The translations under genes and the position numbers were made by a program. A DNA stretch of 64,000 nucleotides. Source: Chrysoperla carnea (lineage: Eukaryota > Arthropoda > Insecta > Neuroptera > Chrysopidae). This document shows positions 24,134 through 35,160 of this stretch, one piece after another. Where the stretch lies: positions 13,840,935 to 13,904,934 of the forward strand of contig NC_058338.1 in NCBI RefSeq assembly GCF_905475395.1. The letters run 5' to 3'. The notes below the pieces were generated by a model that saw nothing but the letters and a program-made list of their open reading frames with translations, was not told where the DNA came from and ran no database searches. How positions within the stretch are numbered: position 1 is the first letter of the stretch; each line of letters begins with the position of its first letter.

Positions 24134-26680
24134 ATGGATTCATCTGTTTTAACATCTGAAGACGTAATTTATTTACTAAAACAGAAATTTGGTGATACAT
24201 CAAAAATGAAATTAATTGATTATAACATTAAACCATTATCAGATAAGATAGAAGGTTTTATGGGTATTCATTTGCGATTAAAATGTGAAATTAAGTTTCC
24301 TGATCATCAATTTGTGTACTTTTTTATTAAAAAACAAGTGGAAAACCAAGAGGAAAATGGTTTAGACGAGTCGTTTAATACTACTGAAGCATACAATCGA
24401 GAAGCACTATTTTACGAAATTTTAGATGAAAATTATAAGAAGTTTCATGTTGATTGGGCTCCAAGACATTATAAATTTGAAAAAGATAAAACCTTATTAA
24501 TTTTGGATGATATCAGTGTTGATGGTTTTATGTTAGGTAAGTAAAACTCACTAAACCCATTATTTTAATAGAACTTTTCATCATATTCTATCCCATGGTA
24601 TGTAAAAAAATCCATGAACTCTAAGTTTCTGGACTCATGGTAAATAAGCTCTAGAGTCAATATTGAACATTTTATATCATAATATAAATACTCGTCCCTC
24701 TTTGTCAATTTGTAGTAAGTTAAGTTTAAAATTCAGATTTCAATTCAAGGATAGTGACATTCAATTCTCACTTATACTCACTCTCACTCTGGTGGGTCAT
24801 TTTACCCGAAAAATTTTCTCTGGGCTTGTAGTTTAATATACTGATGATGCAAATGAAAAAGATATTTTTAGAAACTTATTAAATCAATAACAATTCAAAG
24901 GTTTAATTTCATATATTTCATATTTCCAGGGAAAAAGTCTTTACATTCATCGTCAGGCTTTGACTTAGACCATTGTAAAGTGGGATTGAAATCATTAGCA
25001 CGATTACATACATTTAGTGTACATTTGGAAAATGAAAAAGGTAAAAAAAAGCCAAATTACAAATTCACCAACGATATGCCTCTTTTGTCAGAAGAGATGT
25101 TAATAACTCTTTCCCATAAATTTGGTGAGGCCTACACACTAACATCTATACGCTGTTTAAAACTTGCCTTCGAATATTTACCAAATACAACTTCAGAAGA
25201 AAAAAACAATTTGAAGGATTTGTTTCAAAAAGAAATGGATGAATCTATTTATAATTTATTTAAACCATCGACTAAATTTAAAAATGTGTTTTGTCATGGA
25301 GATCTCTGGCATAAGAATATAATGTTTAAATACTCCGGCGAAACTCCAATCGATTGTAATTTTGTAGATTTTCAAGTATTTCGTTATTTACCAGGATCAC
25401 ACGATGCATTATTTTTCATATATTTAAATACATCTCCAGAGTTCCGTAAAGAAAATTTACATCAATTAATGGAATATTATTACGAAGAATTTTATACTGG
25501 ATTAACGAATATTGGATTGAATCCTTGCGAAATATTTTCATTATCTGATTTTTACGAGAGTTGTGCAAATTTTTTCTTACTTTCAAAAATAATGGCTGCA
25601 TTTTATCTGCAATTACTTTTCTTAGGCGATGAATTTATCGAAGAACAATGTAAAAAGGACCCGGCAGCAGATTTGCGAATAGATATGTTGTTTGGTAATC
25701 GTGAAAAATATTTGTTGCCTTTTTTTAAAGAAAATTGTAGACCTTATTTGGATAAATTTATGCCACTAGTGGATGAAGTAAAAGATGCTTTACTGAATCG
25801 AAAAATTATGCGTGATGATTGTTTCGACATAGTTCGACGAAAAATTGCTTCCGAAAACTATGTACTTAAAAATTACGAAGTTTTACCAAATCGTTCGAAA
25901 AACTTATTAAAAATCACAATTTTATTAAATGATACGATTACCAGTTTAAATTTCTTTATGAAATGTTTGAATGGTGACTTAAATCGAAAAGAAGTTTTTA
26001 TTTATCAGTTATTATCCTTGAATGATTTATTAAGTAATATGGAAGTCATAAATCAAATGATGCCAAAATGTTATTATAGTGTTAATGCTAGATCGATTGT
26101 TCTTGAAAACTTAGAAGAGACTGGCTTCAAACATGTTGACACATTAGATTGCCAATTAGTGGACACAGTTATTAAAACTTTGGCAAAATTTCACTCAGTG
26201 TATTTAGTTTTAGAACACAAAAGTCAAACCGAAAAAGTTCATAAATTTTATGAATTTTCTGATATAATCGCAGAATTAGAAAAAGAAAACAGTTGCAGTA
26301 AATCGAAAGAAAATTTAATAAATCTACTGAAACCATCAAAAACTTTCAAAAATATTTTGTGTCATGGAAATTTAAGCTTAAAAAATATTATGTTTAAAGA
26401 TGGAACTGAATGCCGGTTTGTTGATTTCAAACAAAGTCGATTACTTCCTCCCTCTTATGATATTTTAATATTTTTATACATGTCAACGTCACAAAGTTTT
26501 CGAGATCAAAATCTAAATCAAATTATCGATTCTTACTATGATTATTTAACTATAGAATTAGGTCGATCAAACATCATCGTAACTGAGATTCTAACATTTA
26601 TCGATTTTAAAAATAGTTTTGATGAAATTAAATCAATTTTGGAACAAAATCCAACACTAAAGAATCTTTCAATAAATTAG
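24134..26680 (+). CDS. EcKL gene C: two-domain CHK kinase-pseudokinase
   Basis: Two exons, 24134-24536 and 24930-26680, phase-1 junction after FMLG; the intron is 393 bases; 717 residues. Domain 1: Brenner motif HGDLWHKN from His257, VDFQ downstream. Domain 2: HGNLSLKN from His613 and VDFK; the usual Glu two before the metal Asn is Lys here, a further change from the active motif. Closest relative in the window is gene B in both halves, and the 5' spacers are also paralogous, so C arose with B by duplication of a spacer-plus-gene unit of about 5 kb. Overlapping AATAAA signals sit at 26757-26767. Confidence 0.88.
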
Positions 26681-26756
26681 AAAATACTTCAAACAAATAT
26701 TTCTTGAAAAATTCCTATGTGGACGTATCGTAAATTACATTGTTTTTAATCGAGGA

Positions 26757-26767
26757 AATAAAATAAA
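26757..26767 (+). terminator. Poly(A) signals of EcKL gene C
   Basis: Two overlapping AATAAA hexamers about 80 bases after the stop codon. Confidence 0.5.
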
Positions 26768-26952
26768 ACCTTTAAATTACTTTTTCAATATAAGCTTTAA
26801 AGAAAAGGTACAAAAGTTTTTGCTGAAAATTCGTTATTGACAAAAATAAAGACATACTTTTATTATCATGAAATGCATTTTTTTTATTCCCTTTTTCCTT
26901 GAATACCGTTTATGTGATGGTATTCGAGGCACTAAATCCAAGAAAATGGATT

Positions 26953-27520
26953 TGTTTGGGCCGTCGTTAAAAGCTAATACAACTCTGTCTTGTAAGAAGA
27001 AATTAAATTTAGGTTTACGTAATTTTAGTACAGTTTATAACAAACAAGTTGTTTTTTTGTTCTTGTGTGTTTTTTTGGTATGAGAGAAACCAACCATTCT
27101 ATTAGAAAGTTTCGTTGAGTCAATATAGTTTTTTGTGCAAATAGTTAGAAAGTTTCATTTAGAGATATTCTGAACATTTTCCACTAGTGAATTTCGTTTA
27201 GTTTAGTGCAGAATTTTATAGTTAGTGCAGTTAACAATCCAAAAATTGAAAACATATTACATATTAAACTTCAGTGTTAATGGCGGCAAGTAACATCGAG
27301 AATACGACACCCACGTGGTAAGGTATCCGCATTCCTTCGTCCCTAATTTGTCCCAACCTTAAAGCAATATCTTACAACGCTTTCGTCACCGGGAGTTTCA
27401 GAAATATATGTAAGTCGTATTTGATATTTTCATTTTCTATAATTTGGATTGTTACTTACTTCTAGTAACAGTCCACTAAAAAATATATTGTAGTTTATAT
27501 CGAAGGAAATAGCCAAAACA
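26953..27520 (+). repeat. 5' LTR of the BEL/Pao element
   Basis: 568 bases; the same sequence is repeated at the 3' end. Confidence 0.95.
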
Positions 27521-28133
27521 TTTTGGTCCTTACGACCCCAATTATAGTCAGAATTGGCATTCTTAGATCTAATTTAATGGTAGAAAATATTCTAATTATT
27601 AGTTTAAATTTCGAATGGTTAATATTTAAATCGAAATTAGTTAGAATTTCACAGCGTAGAAAATTCGCATTTAGAATTGTGAGATATATAGTATCAATTT
27701 TCAAATGGTTTGTTTCTCTCATTTCAGGAAAAACTTATAGATTATTTAGATAGATTTTCATGGTTTCTTAAATTAACTATTTATAATAAATATTATTGCA
27801 TTAATTTCGTATTTGAAATTTGGATTTAAATGCTATTTAAAAATATCTACAAAAATAATATACCATTTCGTAGTTATTTTGTCCAATAATATTGAAAAAT
27901 AAGTTAGATTTATAATCACAATATTTTAAATTACATAATTTGTTTTTTCTAATATAATTACAATTATATTGTAATTACTGTTTATAAAAAATAAAAACAT
28001 AGGTACACTTGATTTCTCTATTACACCTGTAGTCAACATTCCTTCATTATTATTTATTTGAGTCTAAACATTTTGTTTATCTAAAACTTTATTTGGTAGA
28101 AAAATAATTGTAGCATATTCAAATAAATTCAAA

Positions 28134-31100
28134 ATGCCGACCGATGGGCAATTAACAACTCAATTAAAAGTGTTGCGTGCTGAACAACAGCAATTGTTCA
28201 CACGTCTTCAAAATTTGTATACGGAAAGTAAAAAAGTTGCCAATCCTATAAATTTAAGAAATTTTCAAATTAGATTAAAAACACTTTCTCAAACAAAAGA
28301 TAGGTTTGAAACAATTGTTCGGGAAATAAATCAATTAGAATTGACTTTAGATGAAAATTTTAATCCTGATTTTTCGACGATAGATTCCTTTGATGAAATT
28401 CTTTGTAACATTCAAAGTGTGGCTGATTTGATTTCTGAGCCCACAACTGCGACTTCTAGTTCTAGGCCAACGAATCAGGCAGGTTCTAGTGGGTTTTCAG
28501 CTAAAAGTATATCACGATTACCAAGAATTCCATTACCAGTTTTTAGTGGTGATATTAAAGAATGGCCCACTTATTTTGAATTGTTCAAGTCTTTAATTGA
28601 CGAAAATCAGGAATTGAAAACCGTGGATAAGGCTCATTATTTATTCGGTAGTTTATCTGGTATTGCAAAGAATATTTGTGGTGGATTAACTCCAACTGAA
28701 AGTAATTATTCAATAGTGTGGAAAGCTCTTGTAGAAAAATATCAAGATAAACGTAAACAAGCTAACGCTTATTTAGAAAAAATTCTCAAATTCAAAACGT
28801 TTCAAATAGAATCCGTTGCAAATCTCAACTCATTTATAGATAATTTCGATTCTTCTGTGTGCGTGCTTAAAAAATTGCAAATGACGGACTTAGGAGATTT
28901 TATTCTAGCTTTCGTGGCGTTATCGAAATTGGATCCTCAAAGCCGTCGGGCCTTTGAGATGAAAAATAACACGTCCGAAATACCTACTTATGACGATGTC
29001 ATAAACTTTGTAAAATCGCATATGAAGGTGCTTAGTCATACAGATAGTGGAAAAATTCAAGCTTATAAAAGCAATGTAGATGGAGCCAAGTCAAAGCCTC
29101 AAGCTTTCATGATTCGCGACTCGGAAAAAAAATGTATACTGGATTGTCATGAAAACCATGAGGTGTATCAATGTCCAAAGTTTGTAAAATGGAGTCCTAA
29201 ACTACGGTATGAGTTTGTAAAAAAATCCAAACTATGTTTAAATTGCCTTTCTTCGCATAAAATAATTAATTGTCGTTCAAAATTTAATTGTTTCACTTGC
29301 AAACAACGACATCATTCATTATTACACTTTCCAACTTCGAAACCATCTGATTCTATCAATACAGCACCTGATGCCCCTAGTACACCTTCCATCTGCGGTA
29401 ATATTACTGCAGGGGATGCAGTTGCAAGTAGCTATTGTTCAATGGATAATGAAAACTACGTTCAAAATTCTACAGTTTTATTATCAACGGTTTCGGTCAA
29501 TTTTATAGATAGATTTAGAAAAATTCACAAGTTACGATTCCTTTTAGATTCGGCTAGTCAAGCAAATTTTATAGTAAGTAGGACTTGTAAAAAATTAAAT
29601 TTGACCGTGAAAAAGGCACATAGTGTCGTTTTAGGTCTTGGGTCGAATGCAAACTCTGTGGAAGGTCATGTTAAAATAGTTGTTTCGTCGCAGATAAATA
29701 GTAAGGAAAACCATTTGTTAAATATGCTCGTTATAGACAAGGTTTCCAACAATCTTCCCAATTTTAGAATTAGTTTGAAAACGCTATCGTATCTCCAAGA
29801 ATTACCCCTAGCTGACTCTTGTTTCCATATACCCGGGGAGATAGACGGAATTTTAGGTGCTGAAGTTTTTGCTTCAGTAATTGGTCAAAACAAAGTAGAT
29901 GGACCACCTGGTTGTCCAACTGCGTTAGAAACAAGTCTTGGATATGTTATAATAGGAAGTGCACCGATTTTACCCTCATCTATTGTAGAACAACCCGCTT
30001 ATTGTAGTGTGGTTAATTTAAGTGTTGAGGATATTCTTCAGAAATTTTGGGAAATTGAAGAAATTGAGGTTGCTTCAAGCCTCAACGCAGAGGATGTAGA
30101 ATGTGAAAAAATTTTTACATCTACTGTGAAGCGGGAGCCAAGTGGTAGATATATTGTAGCACTACCGTTCAAAGAAGAACCGTCTGTTTTGGGTGATTCT
30201 TACACTGCAGCTTGTAGACGCCTATTAACAATAGAAAAGCGACTAGAAAATTCTCCTGAAATGCGACTCAAATATAATGAGGCCATGCAAAACTTTATAG
30301 CACAAAATCATATATCTAAAATTTCAGATAATTTACCCAGATATCCTGGATATTATATACCCCACCATGGTGTATATAAAGTATCGTCTTCGACTCCTCT
30401 ACGAATAGTTTTTGATGCTAGTTGTAAAACCTCAACGTCGAAATCATTAAATGATATTCTTTTTGCTGGTCCCAAATTACATTCGGATGTATTCGTAACG
30501 TTACTCAACTTTCGGTTGTTTGCAATTGCTATGACTGCAGACATTTCTCAAATGTATAGGCAAATTAAAATTCAAAAATCGCATAGGCGATATCAACGAT
30601 TAGTTTGGAGATTTTCGAAAAATGAACCAATATCGGTTTATGAAATTTCAGTGGTTGCGTTTGGTGTAACTTCCTCCCCTTATTTAGCGTTACGAACGAT
30701 GCACCAATTAGCCTCAGATGAATCTTCATCATACCCCTTAGCTTCCAATGCAGTCATAAACGACATGTATGTAGATGATTTTGTAACCAGTGTTCAGGAT
30801 ACCCAAAATGCGATAAAATTATTTCAAGAAATGGTTAATTTATGCGAATCTGGTGGTTTTCCAATAGTTAAGTGGAATACTAATTCGAAAGTTGTATTAA
30901 AAAATATTCCAGAAAAGATTCGTTTGAACCAAACTTTAGAATTTAATAGCGGTAATATGCAAAGTGTTTTGGGTCTGCAGTGGGATCCTGAGTCGGACAC
31001 TTTGTCCTTTAAAATAAATTCGGTTGTTCATAAATGCACGAAGAGAAATATTTTATCCACGATTGCACGCATTTTCGACCCTCTCGGAATTATAGCGCCG

Positions 31101-33302
31101 GTGATACTTCAAGCTAAATTAATGATTCAAAATATTTGGATTTTGAAGTTAGGATGGGATGACGTTCCACCCGATAGTGTAGTGAAACTTTGGTCACAGT
31201 TCGTCCTGGAAATGCCTCAGTTAGTTAGTTTTAAAATACCTCGCTCTTTGGGTGTTGGAGATAATCCAATAACGCTTGTGGCTTTCGCAGATGCCTCTTT
31301 AAAGGCATATGGTGGAGTGGTTTACATCAAAACTAGAAATAATGTTGAACTTCTCTGTGCAAAATCTAAAGTAGCACCGTTGAAAACGGTATCCATTCCC
31401 CGACTTGAATTGTTAGGTGTCCACTTACTGGCTAAACTTATACATAAAGTAATAGAAACGTATAACCGGCGTAGTTCTATTGAAAATATTTATGTGTTCT
31501 CGGATTCTAGTATAGCATTATGCTGGATACATTCTTCACCGCATAGATGGAAAACCTTCATTGCAAATAGAGTTACTAAAATAAACGAATGGTTACCACC
31601 TAGCGTTCTATGGTTTCATATTCCGGGAGCTGAAAATCCGTCAGATTGCTTATCTCGTGGCCTAATGCCGTCTAAACTTATAGAAAACACATTATGGAGA
31701 AAGGGCCCGGATTGGCTTATTTTAGAGCCAGAGAATTGGCCGGTTACCCCTTTTTCGGTGAACAAATTTAGTACCAATTTAGAATCCAAAGTCACTTCCC
31801 TAGCAGTTACAAATCATGACGATAATTCACTTTATAGATTAATTAGCAATAGTTCGTCATGGATTAGATTAGTTCGTAGTATGGTTTATGTTTTACGATT
31901 TTCAAAACTTTTACCTAAACGCGAAAACATTTCTTCATCGGACCTTGAACAGGCTGAACATAAACTCCTTTGGCTTGTGCAGAAAAAACATTTTGCCAAG
32001 GAAATAGAGTTGCTAGAAAGGGGGCAGGAATGTTCGTTTCGCGTCCGCTCTTTGAGACCATTTATGCATAACGGAATTTTACGTGTAGGAGGTCGTTTGT
32101 CAAATTCAAAACTAGAATTTGAACAATGTCATCCTGTTTTGCTACCGAAAAACGATCCCCTGGTAAATTTGTTAATAGATTATATTCATTCAAAAAACTT
32201 ACATACCGGCAGTGGATTAGTGTTAGCTCTTTTGCGGCAACGTTATTGGATATTAGCGGCCAGGAGCATAGTTAGAATACGTGTTAGAAATTGTAACCGT
32301 TGTTTTCGCGTCCGGCCAAAACCTACGTTCCCCATTATGGCAGATTTACCAAAATTTAGAGTTCAGGAGGCAAAACCTTTTGTACATACGGGGACCGATT
32401 ATTGTGGGCCATTTTCTATTACTATATCTCGTAGTAGAGGAGCTCGCGTACAAAAGGCTTATATTTGTATATTTATTTGTTTAGTTACAAAAGCATTGCA
32501 TCTCGAGCTGGCCTCTGATTTAAGCACGGCAAATTTTTTGCAATGTTTAAAACGCTTTTTATCTCGAAGAGGTCCAGTTTCAATTCTTTATTCCGATAAT
32601 GGGCGAAATTATATTGGTAGTAAAAATGAATTAGATAGTCTGTATAAGTTGTTGACTTCAGTAGAATATACAGAAAAGTATTGCAACGAGCTATCCCATA
32701 GAAAAATAGAATTTCGTTTCAACACTCCAAGAACAGCTCATCAGGGAGGAATTTGGGAGAGCCAAGTAAAATGTGTCAAGTCCCATTTATTCAAAGTGGT
32801 TGGATCCCAAATTTTGAGCTACGAGGAGATGAATACTTTGCTTATTCAAATAGAAGCATTGTTGAACTCAAGGCCCTTATGTACTCTTAGTGATGATCCT
32901 TCCGATCCATTAGCACTCACCCCTGCACACTTCTTGAATTTAACGCCACTTCAATTTTTGCCAGCGGCTGACCTGACAAATGAGTCAATCAATCGTCTCA
33001 ATCGTTATCAATTAATAGACCGATTGGTACAAAGTTTTTGGGCTAGATGGCATCTTGAATATTTGACAACGTTACAAGTGCGACAGAAATGGCAAACCAA
33101 AACGAGCGATGACAATGTCATTAGACCGGGATTAATAGTTTTGATAAAGGAGGATAATGTTGCTCCGCTGCAATGGCCATTAGGTGTAATAGAGGAAATA
33201 TTTCCAAATAAGGATGGAGTCGTGCGCAGAGCTTCAGTTCGAACTAAACAGGGTATCTGCCAACGACCCGCCGTACGTTTATGTCCGTTACCCTCCCAGT
33301 AA
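28134..33302 (+). CDS. BEL/Pao Gag-Pol polyprotein (1722 residues)
   Basis: A single frame covers, in order: a Gag-like region (first ~350 residues, coiled N-terminus then a DUF1759-like part), Cys/His zinc knuckles, an aspartic protease of the A17 type (DSAS), reverse transcriptase (YVDD), RNase H, an H2C2 zinc-binding region, integrase core and a DUF5641-like C-terminus. Domain order and the single ORF are those of Pao/BEL elements rather than Gypsy or Copia. It looks whole. Confidence 0.95.
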   Translation: MPTDGQLTTQLKVLRAEQQQLFTRLQNLYTESKKVANPINLRNFQIRLKTLSQTKDRFETIVREINQLELTLDENFNPDFSTIDSFDEILCNIQSVADLISEPTTATSSSRPTNQAGSSGFSAKSISRLPRIPLPVFSGDIKEWPTYFELFKSLIDENQELKTVDKAHYLFGSLSGIAKNICGGLTPTESNYSIVWKALVEKYQDKRKQANAYLEKILKFKTFQIESVANLNSFIDNFDSSVCVLKKLQMTDLGDFILAFVALSKLDPQSRRAFEMKNNTSEIPTYDDVINFVKSHMKVLSHTDSGKIQAYKSNVDGAKSKPQAFMIRDSEKKCILDCHENHEVYQCPKFVKWSPKLRYEFVKKSKLCLNCLSSHKIINCRSKFNCFTCKQRHHSLLHFPTSKPSDSINTAPDAPSTPSICGNITAGDAVASSYCSMDNENYVQNSTVLLSTVSVNFIDRFRKIHKLRFLLDSASQANFIVSRTCKKLNLTVKKAHSVVLGLGSNANSVEGHVKIVVSSQINSKENHLLNMLVIDKVSNNLPNFRISLKTLSYLQELPLADSCFHIPGEIDGILGAEVFASVIGQNKVDGPPGCPTALETSLGYVIIGSAPILPSSIVEQPAYCSVVNLSVEDILQKFWEIEEIEVASSLNAEDVECEKIFTSTVKREPSGRYIVALPFKEEPSVLGDSYTAACRRLLTIEKRLENSPEMRLKYNEAMQNFIAQNHISKISDNLPRYPGYYIPHHGVYKVSSSTPLRIVFDASCKTSTSKSLNDILFAGPKLHSDVFVTLLNFRLFAIAMTADISQMYRQIKIQKSHRRYQRLVWRFSKNEPISVYEISVVAFGVTSSPYLALRTMHQLASDESSSYPLASNAVINDMYVDDFVTSVQDTQNAIKLFQEMVNLCESGGFPIVKWNTNSKVVLKNIPEKIRLNQTLEFNSGNMQSVLGLQWDPESDTLSFKINSVVHKCTKRNILSTIARIFDPLGIIAPVILQAKLMIQNIWILKLGWDDVPPDSVVKLWSQFVLEMPQLVSFKIPRSLGVGDNPITLVAFADASLKAYGGVVYIKTRNNVELLCAKSKVAPLKTVSIPRLELLGVHLLAKLIHKVIETYNRRSSIENIYVFSDSSIALCWIHSSPHRWKTFIANRVTKINEWLPPSVLWFHIPGAENPSDCLSRGLMPSKLIENTLWRKGPDWLILEPENWPVTPFSVNKFSTNLESKVTSLAVTNHDDNSLYRLISNSSSWIRLVRSMVYVLRFSKLLPKRENISSSDLEQAEHKLLWLVQKKHFAKEIELLERGQECSFRVRSLRPFMHNGILRVGGRLSNSKLEFEQCHPVLLPKNDPLVNLLIDYIHSKNLHTGSGLVLALLRQRYWILAARSIVRIRVRNCNRCFRVRPKPTFPIMADLPKFRVQEAKPFVHTGTDYCGPFSITISRSRGARVQKAYICIFICLVTKALHLELASDLSTANFLQCLKRFLSRRGPVSILYSDNGRNYIGSKNELDSLYKLLTSVEYTEKYCNELSHRKIEFRFNTPRTAHQGGIWESQVKCVKSHLFKVVGSQILSYEEMNTLLIQIEALLNSRPLCTLSDDPSDPLALTPAHFLNLTPLQFLPAADLTNESINRLNRYQLIDRLVQSFWARWHLEYLTTLQVRQKWQTKTSDDNVIRPGLIVLIKEDNVAPLQWPLGVIEEIFPNKDGVVRRASVRTKQGICQRPAVRLCPLPSQ

Positions 33303-33444
33303 TAAATCCGTAGTTAGTTTGATGTAGATATAATATTCTTTTAAATTAAAATTTTATAGTATTTAAGTTCAAATTTGGTTTTCTTGAATATAAATTTTTT
33401 GTTTCTTAGTTAGAGTTCAGAACATTTGTTCAGGGGCGGGAGAA

Positions 33445-34012
33445 TGTTTGGGCCGTCGTTAAAAGCTAATACAACTCTGTCTTGTAAGAAGAAATTAAAT
33501 TTAGGTTTACGTAATTTTAGTACAGTTTATAACAAACAAGTTGTTTTTTTGTTCTTGTGTGTTTTTTTGGTATGAGAGAAACCAACCATTCTATTAGAAA
33601 GTTTCGTTGAGTCAATATAGTTTTTTGTGCAAATAGTTAGAAAGTTTCATTTAGAGATATTCTGAACATTTTCCACTAGTGAATTTCGTTTAGTTTAGTG
33701 CAGAATTTTATAGTTAGTGCAGTTAACAATCCAAAAATTGAAAACATATTACATATTAAACTTCAGTGTTAATGGCGGCAAGTAACATCGAGAATACGAC
33801 ACCCACGTGGTAAGGTATCCGCATTCCTTCGTCCCTAATTTGTCCCAACCTTAAAGCAATATCTTACAACGCTTTCGTCACCGGGAGTTTCAGAAATATA
33901 TGTAAGTCGTATTTGATATTTTCATTTTCTATAATTTGGATTGTTACTTACTTCTAGTAACAGTCCACTAAAAAATATATTGTAGTTTATATCGAAGGAA
34001 ATAGCCAAAACA
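33445..34012 (+). repeat. 3' LTR of the BEL/Pao element
   Basis: 568 bases, matching the 5' LTR, directly followed by the GGATT target duplication. Confidence 0.95.
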
Positions 34013-34244
34013 GGATTCATTATTAAAATTTAATAAAAAAGACGAATTGTTGTAATAAAACCTTGTCTTTTAAAACATATTTTATTTAATTTTCTTGATC
34101 TCCAATTTCATCAGTTTTGGAAAATGTTATTTCCATCGCCTATCTTTTAGGTTTCAGACCGAAACGAATCAAAGACAAGCAAATTGATTAATTAAAGGTA
34201 ATTTGTTGGTAAATATGTAAATATATAAAGATTTTCTAATATTA

Positions 34245-34418
34245 CAGTGGAACCTATATAACTTGAACCTCGTTAAGTCGTAATCCTCAAGAAGCCGAAA
34301 AAAATGCCATTCTCTTCCGCTTCACCCATAAATACGCGGTATCTAGAATAAGTCGAAAACTTATCAACTCGAAATTTTTTGCATTTCCCTTGGGGTTCGA
34401 GTCATCGTGGTTCCATTG
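34245..34418. mobile_element. 174-bp pogo/Tc1-like MITE
   Basis: Ends 'cagtggaacc' and 'ggttccattg' are inverted repeats with one mismatch, flanked by TA on both sides (34243-34244 and 34419-34420). Sub-terminal 'gaacctcgttaagtcg' and 'gttcgagtcatcg' continue the symmetry loosely. TA target plus CAGT-type ends suggest pogo or Tc1/mariner mobilisation. Confidence 0.7.
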
Positions 34419-34814
34419 TATATCAAATAAATGTTTTCAAAAATTTAAAAAATGTATTAATTTAATCTTCCCATCTTTAGACAGATTTTAGACATTTTAA
34501 CAAAAAACTGTACCAAAATTTCAAACAGCAGTAGACTGACAGCGACTTTCCGACTGTGATTTTGAAATTTCGATAGTTTTTCTATATTTTCCTTAATATT
34601 ATTATCTGATAGGTATGTTATGAGATTAGAATCAATAGGCTATTTTAGGCTATATCTACAAATTTTCCACCTTTTATCTTGTATTGTTTTGGAAAAAATG
34701 GAAACTTAAGTATTTCTCTAATTTGTGGTCTTACGGGAAACCTGAAACAAAAATGACACCTATACCATAATTTGGTTTGTATCATCGAAATTTCTTAGCG
34801 TTACGAAATTGGAA

Positions 34815-35160
34815 CTATTTATACCCGACTACCAAAGACTGGTTATGTTTTCTGCGCATATCTTGTATGCATGTATGAATATTTGTTAGTAAAGTAAATT
34901 TCTTTAATGCTTCGTAACTCCGGAACGGCTTGATAGATTTCGACAGTTAAGTTCTCGTTATGTTCGTCTTTAACATACAAGTGTTCTTACATTAATAAAC
35001 AAAAAAGTTAACCAAGCCTATCGAGCTGGGTAAGTATTATTTTAACAGTCAGGGACCATTATTAGAAAGATTTGAGCCGGTCTAAATTTTATTGGATTCC
35101 GACTATTAAAGTCGCTACGTAAACTACAGCACTTGTTTTTCTCTTTTCAGTAATAATTAT
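34815..35160. repeat. Interspersed repeat starting 'acccgact', copy 2
   Basis: Shares with 21197-21850 the leading 'acccgact', a 'tgtatgaat' run, the palindromic core and 'gtaaactac' followed by 'acttgttttt'. No coding content. Confidence 0.5.
35043..35108. repeat. 66-bp palindromic element core, copy 2
   Basis: Starts 'taacagtcagggaccatt' and ends 'ccgactatta'. Same length as the copy at 21720-21785. Confidence 0.55.

Larger units (their letters stand above)
26953..34012 (+). mobile_element. BEL/Pao LTR retrotransposon, looks whole and recent
   Basis: Two 568-base LTRs (26953-27520 and 33445-34012), starting TGTTTGGG and ending CCAAAACA, bound an internal region with one long ORF. A five-base target duplication GGATT flanks it (26948-26952 and 34013-34017). 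A purine-rich tract (near 33431-33444) precedes the 3' LTR. I saw no difference between the LTRs when reading them side by side, so the insertion is young. No envelope gene is evident. It separates EcKL genes C and D. Confidence 0.95.

Noticed and set aside
27495-27753. Small ORFs in and just after the 5' LTR
   Set aside because: Short, overlapping on both strands and in non-coding parts of the BEL/Pao element.
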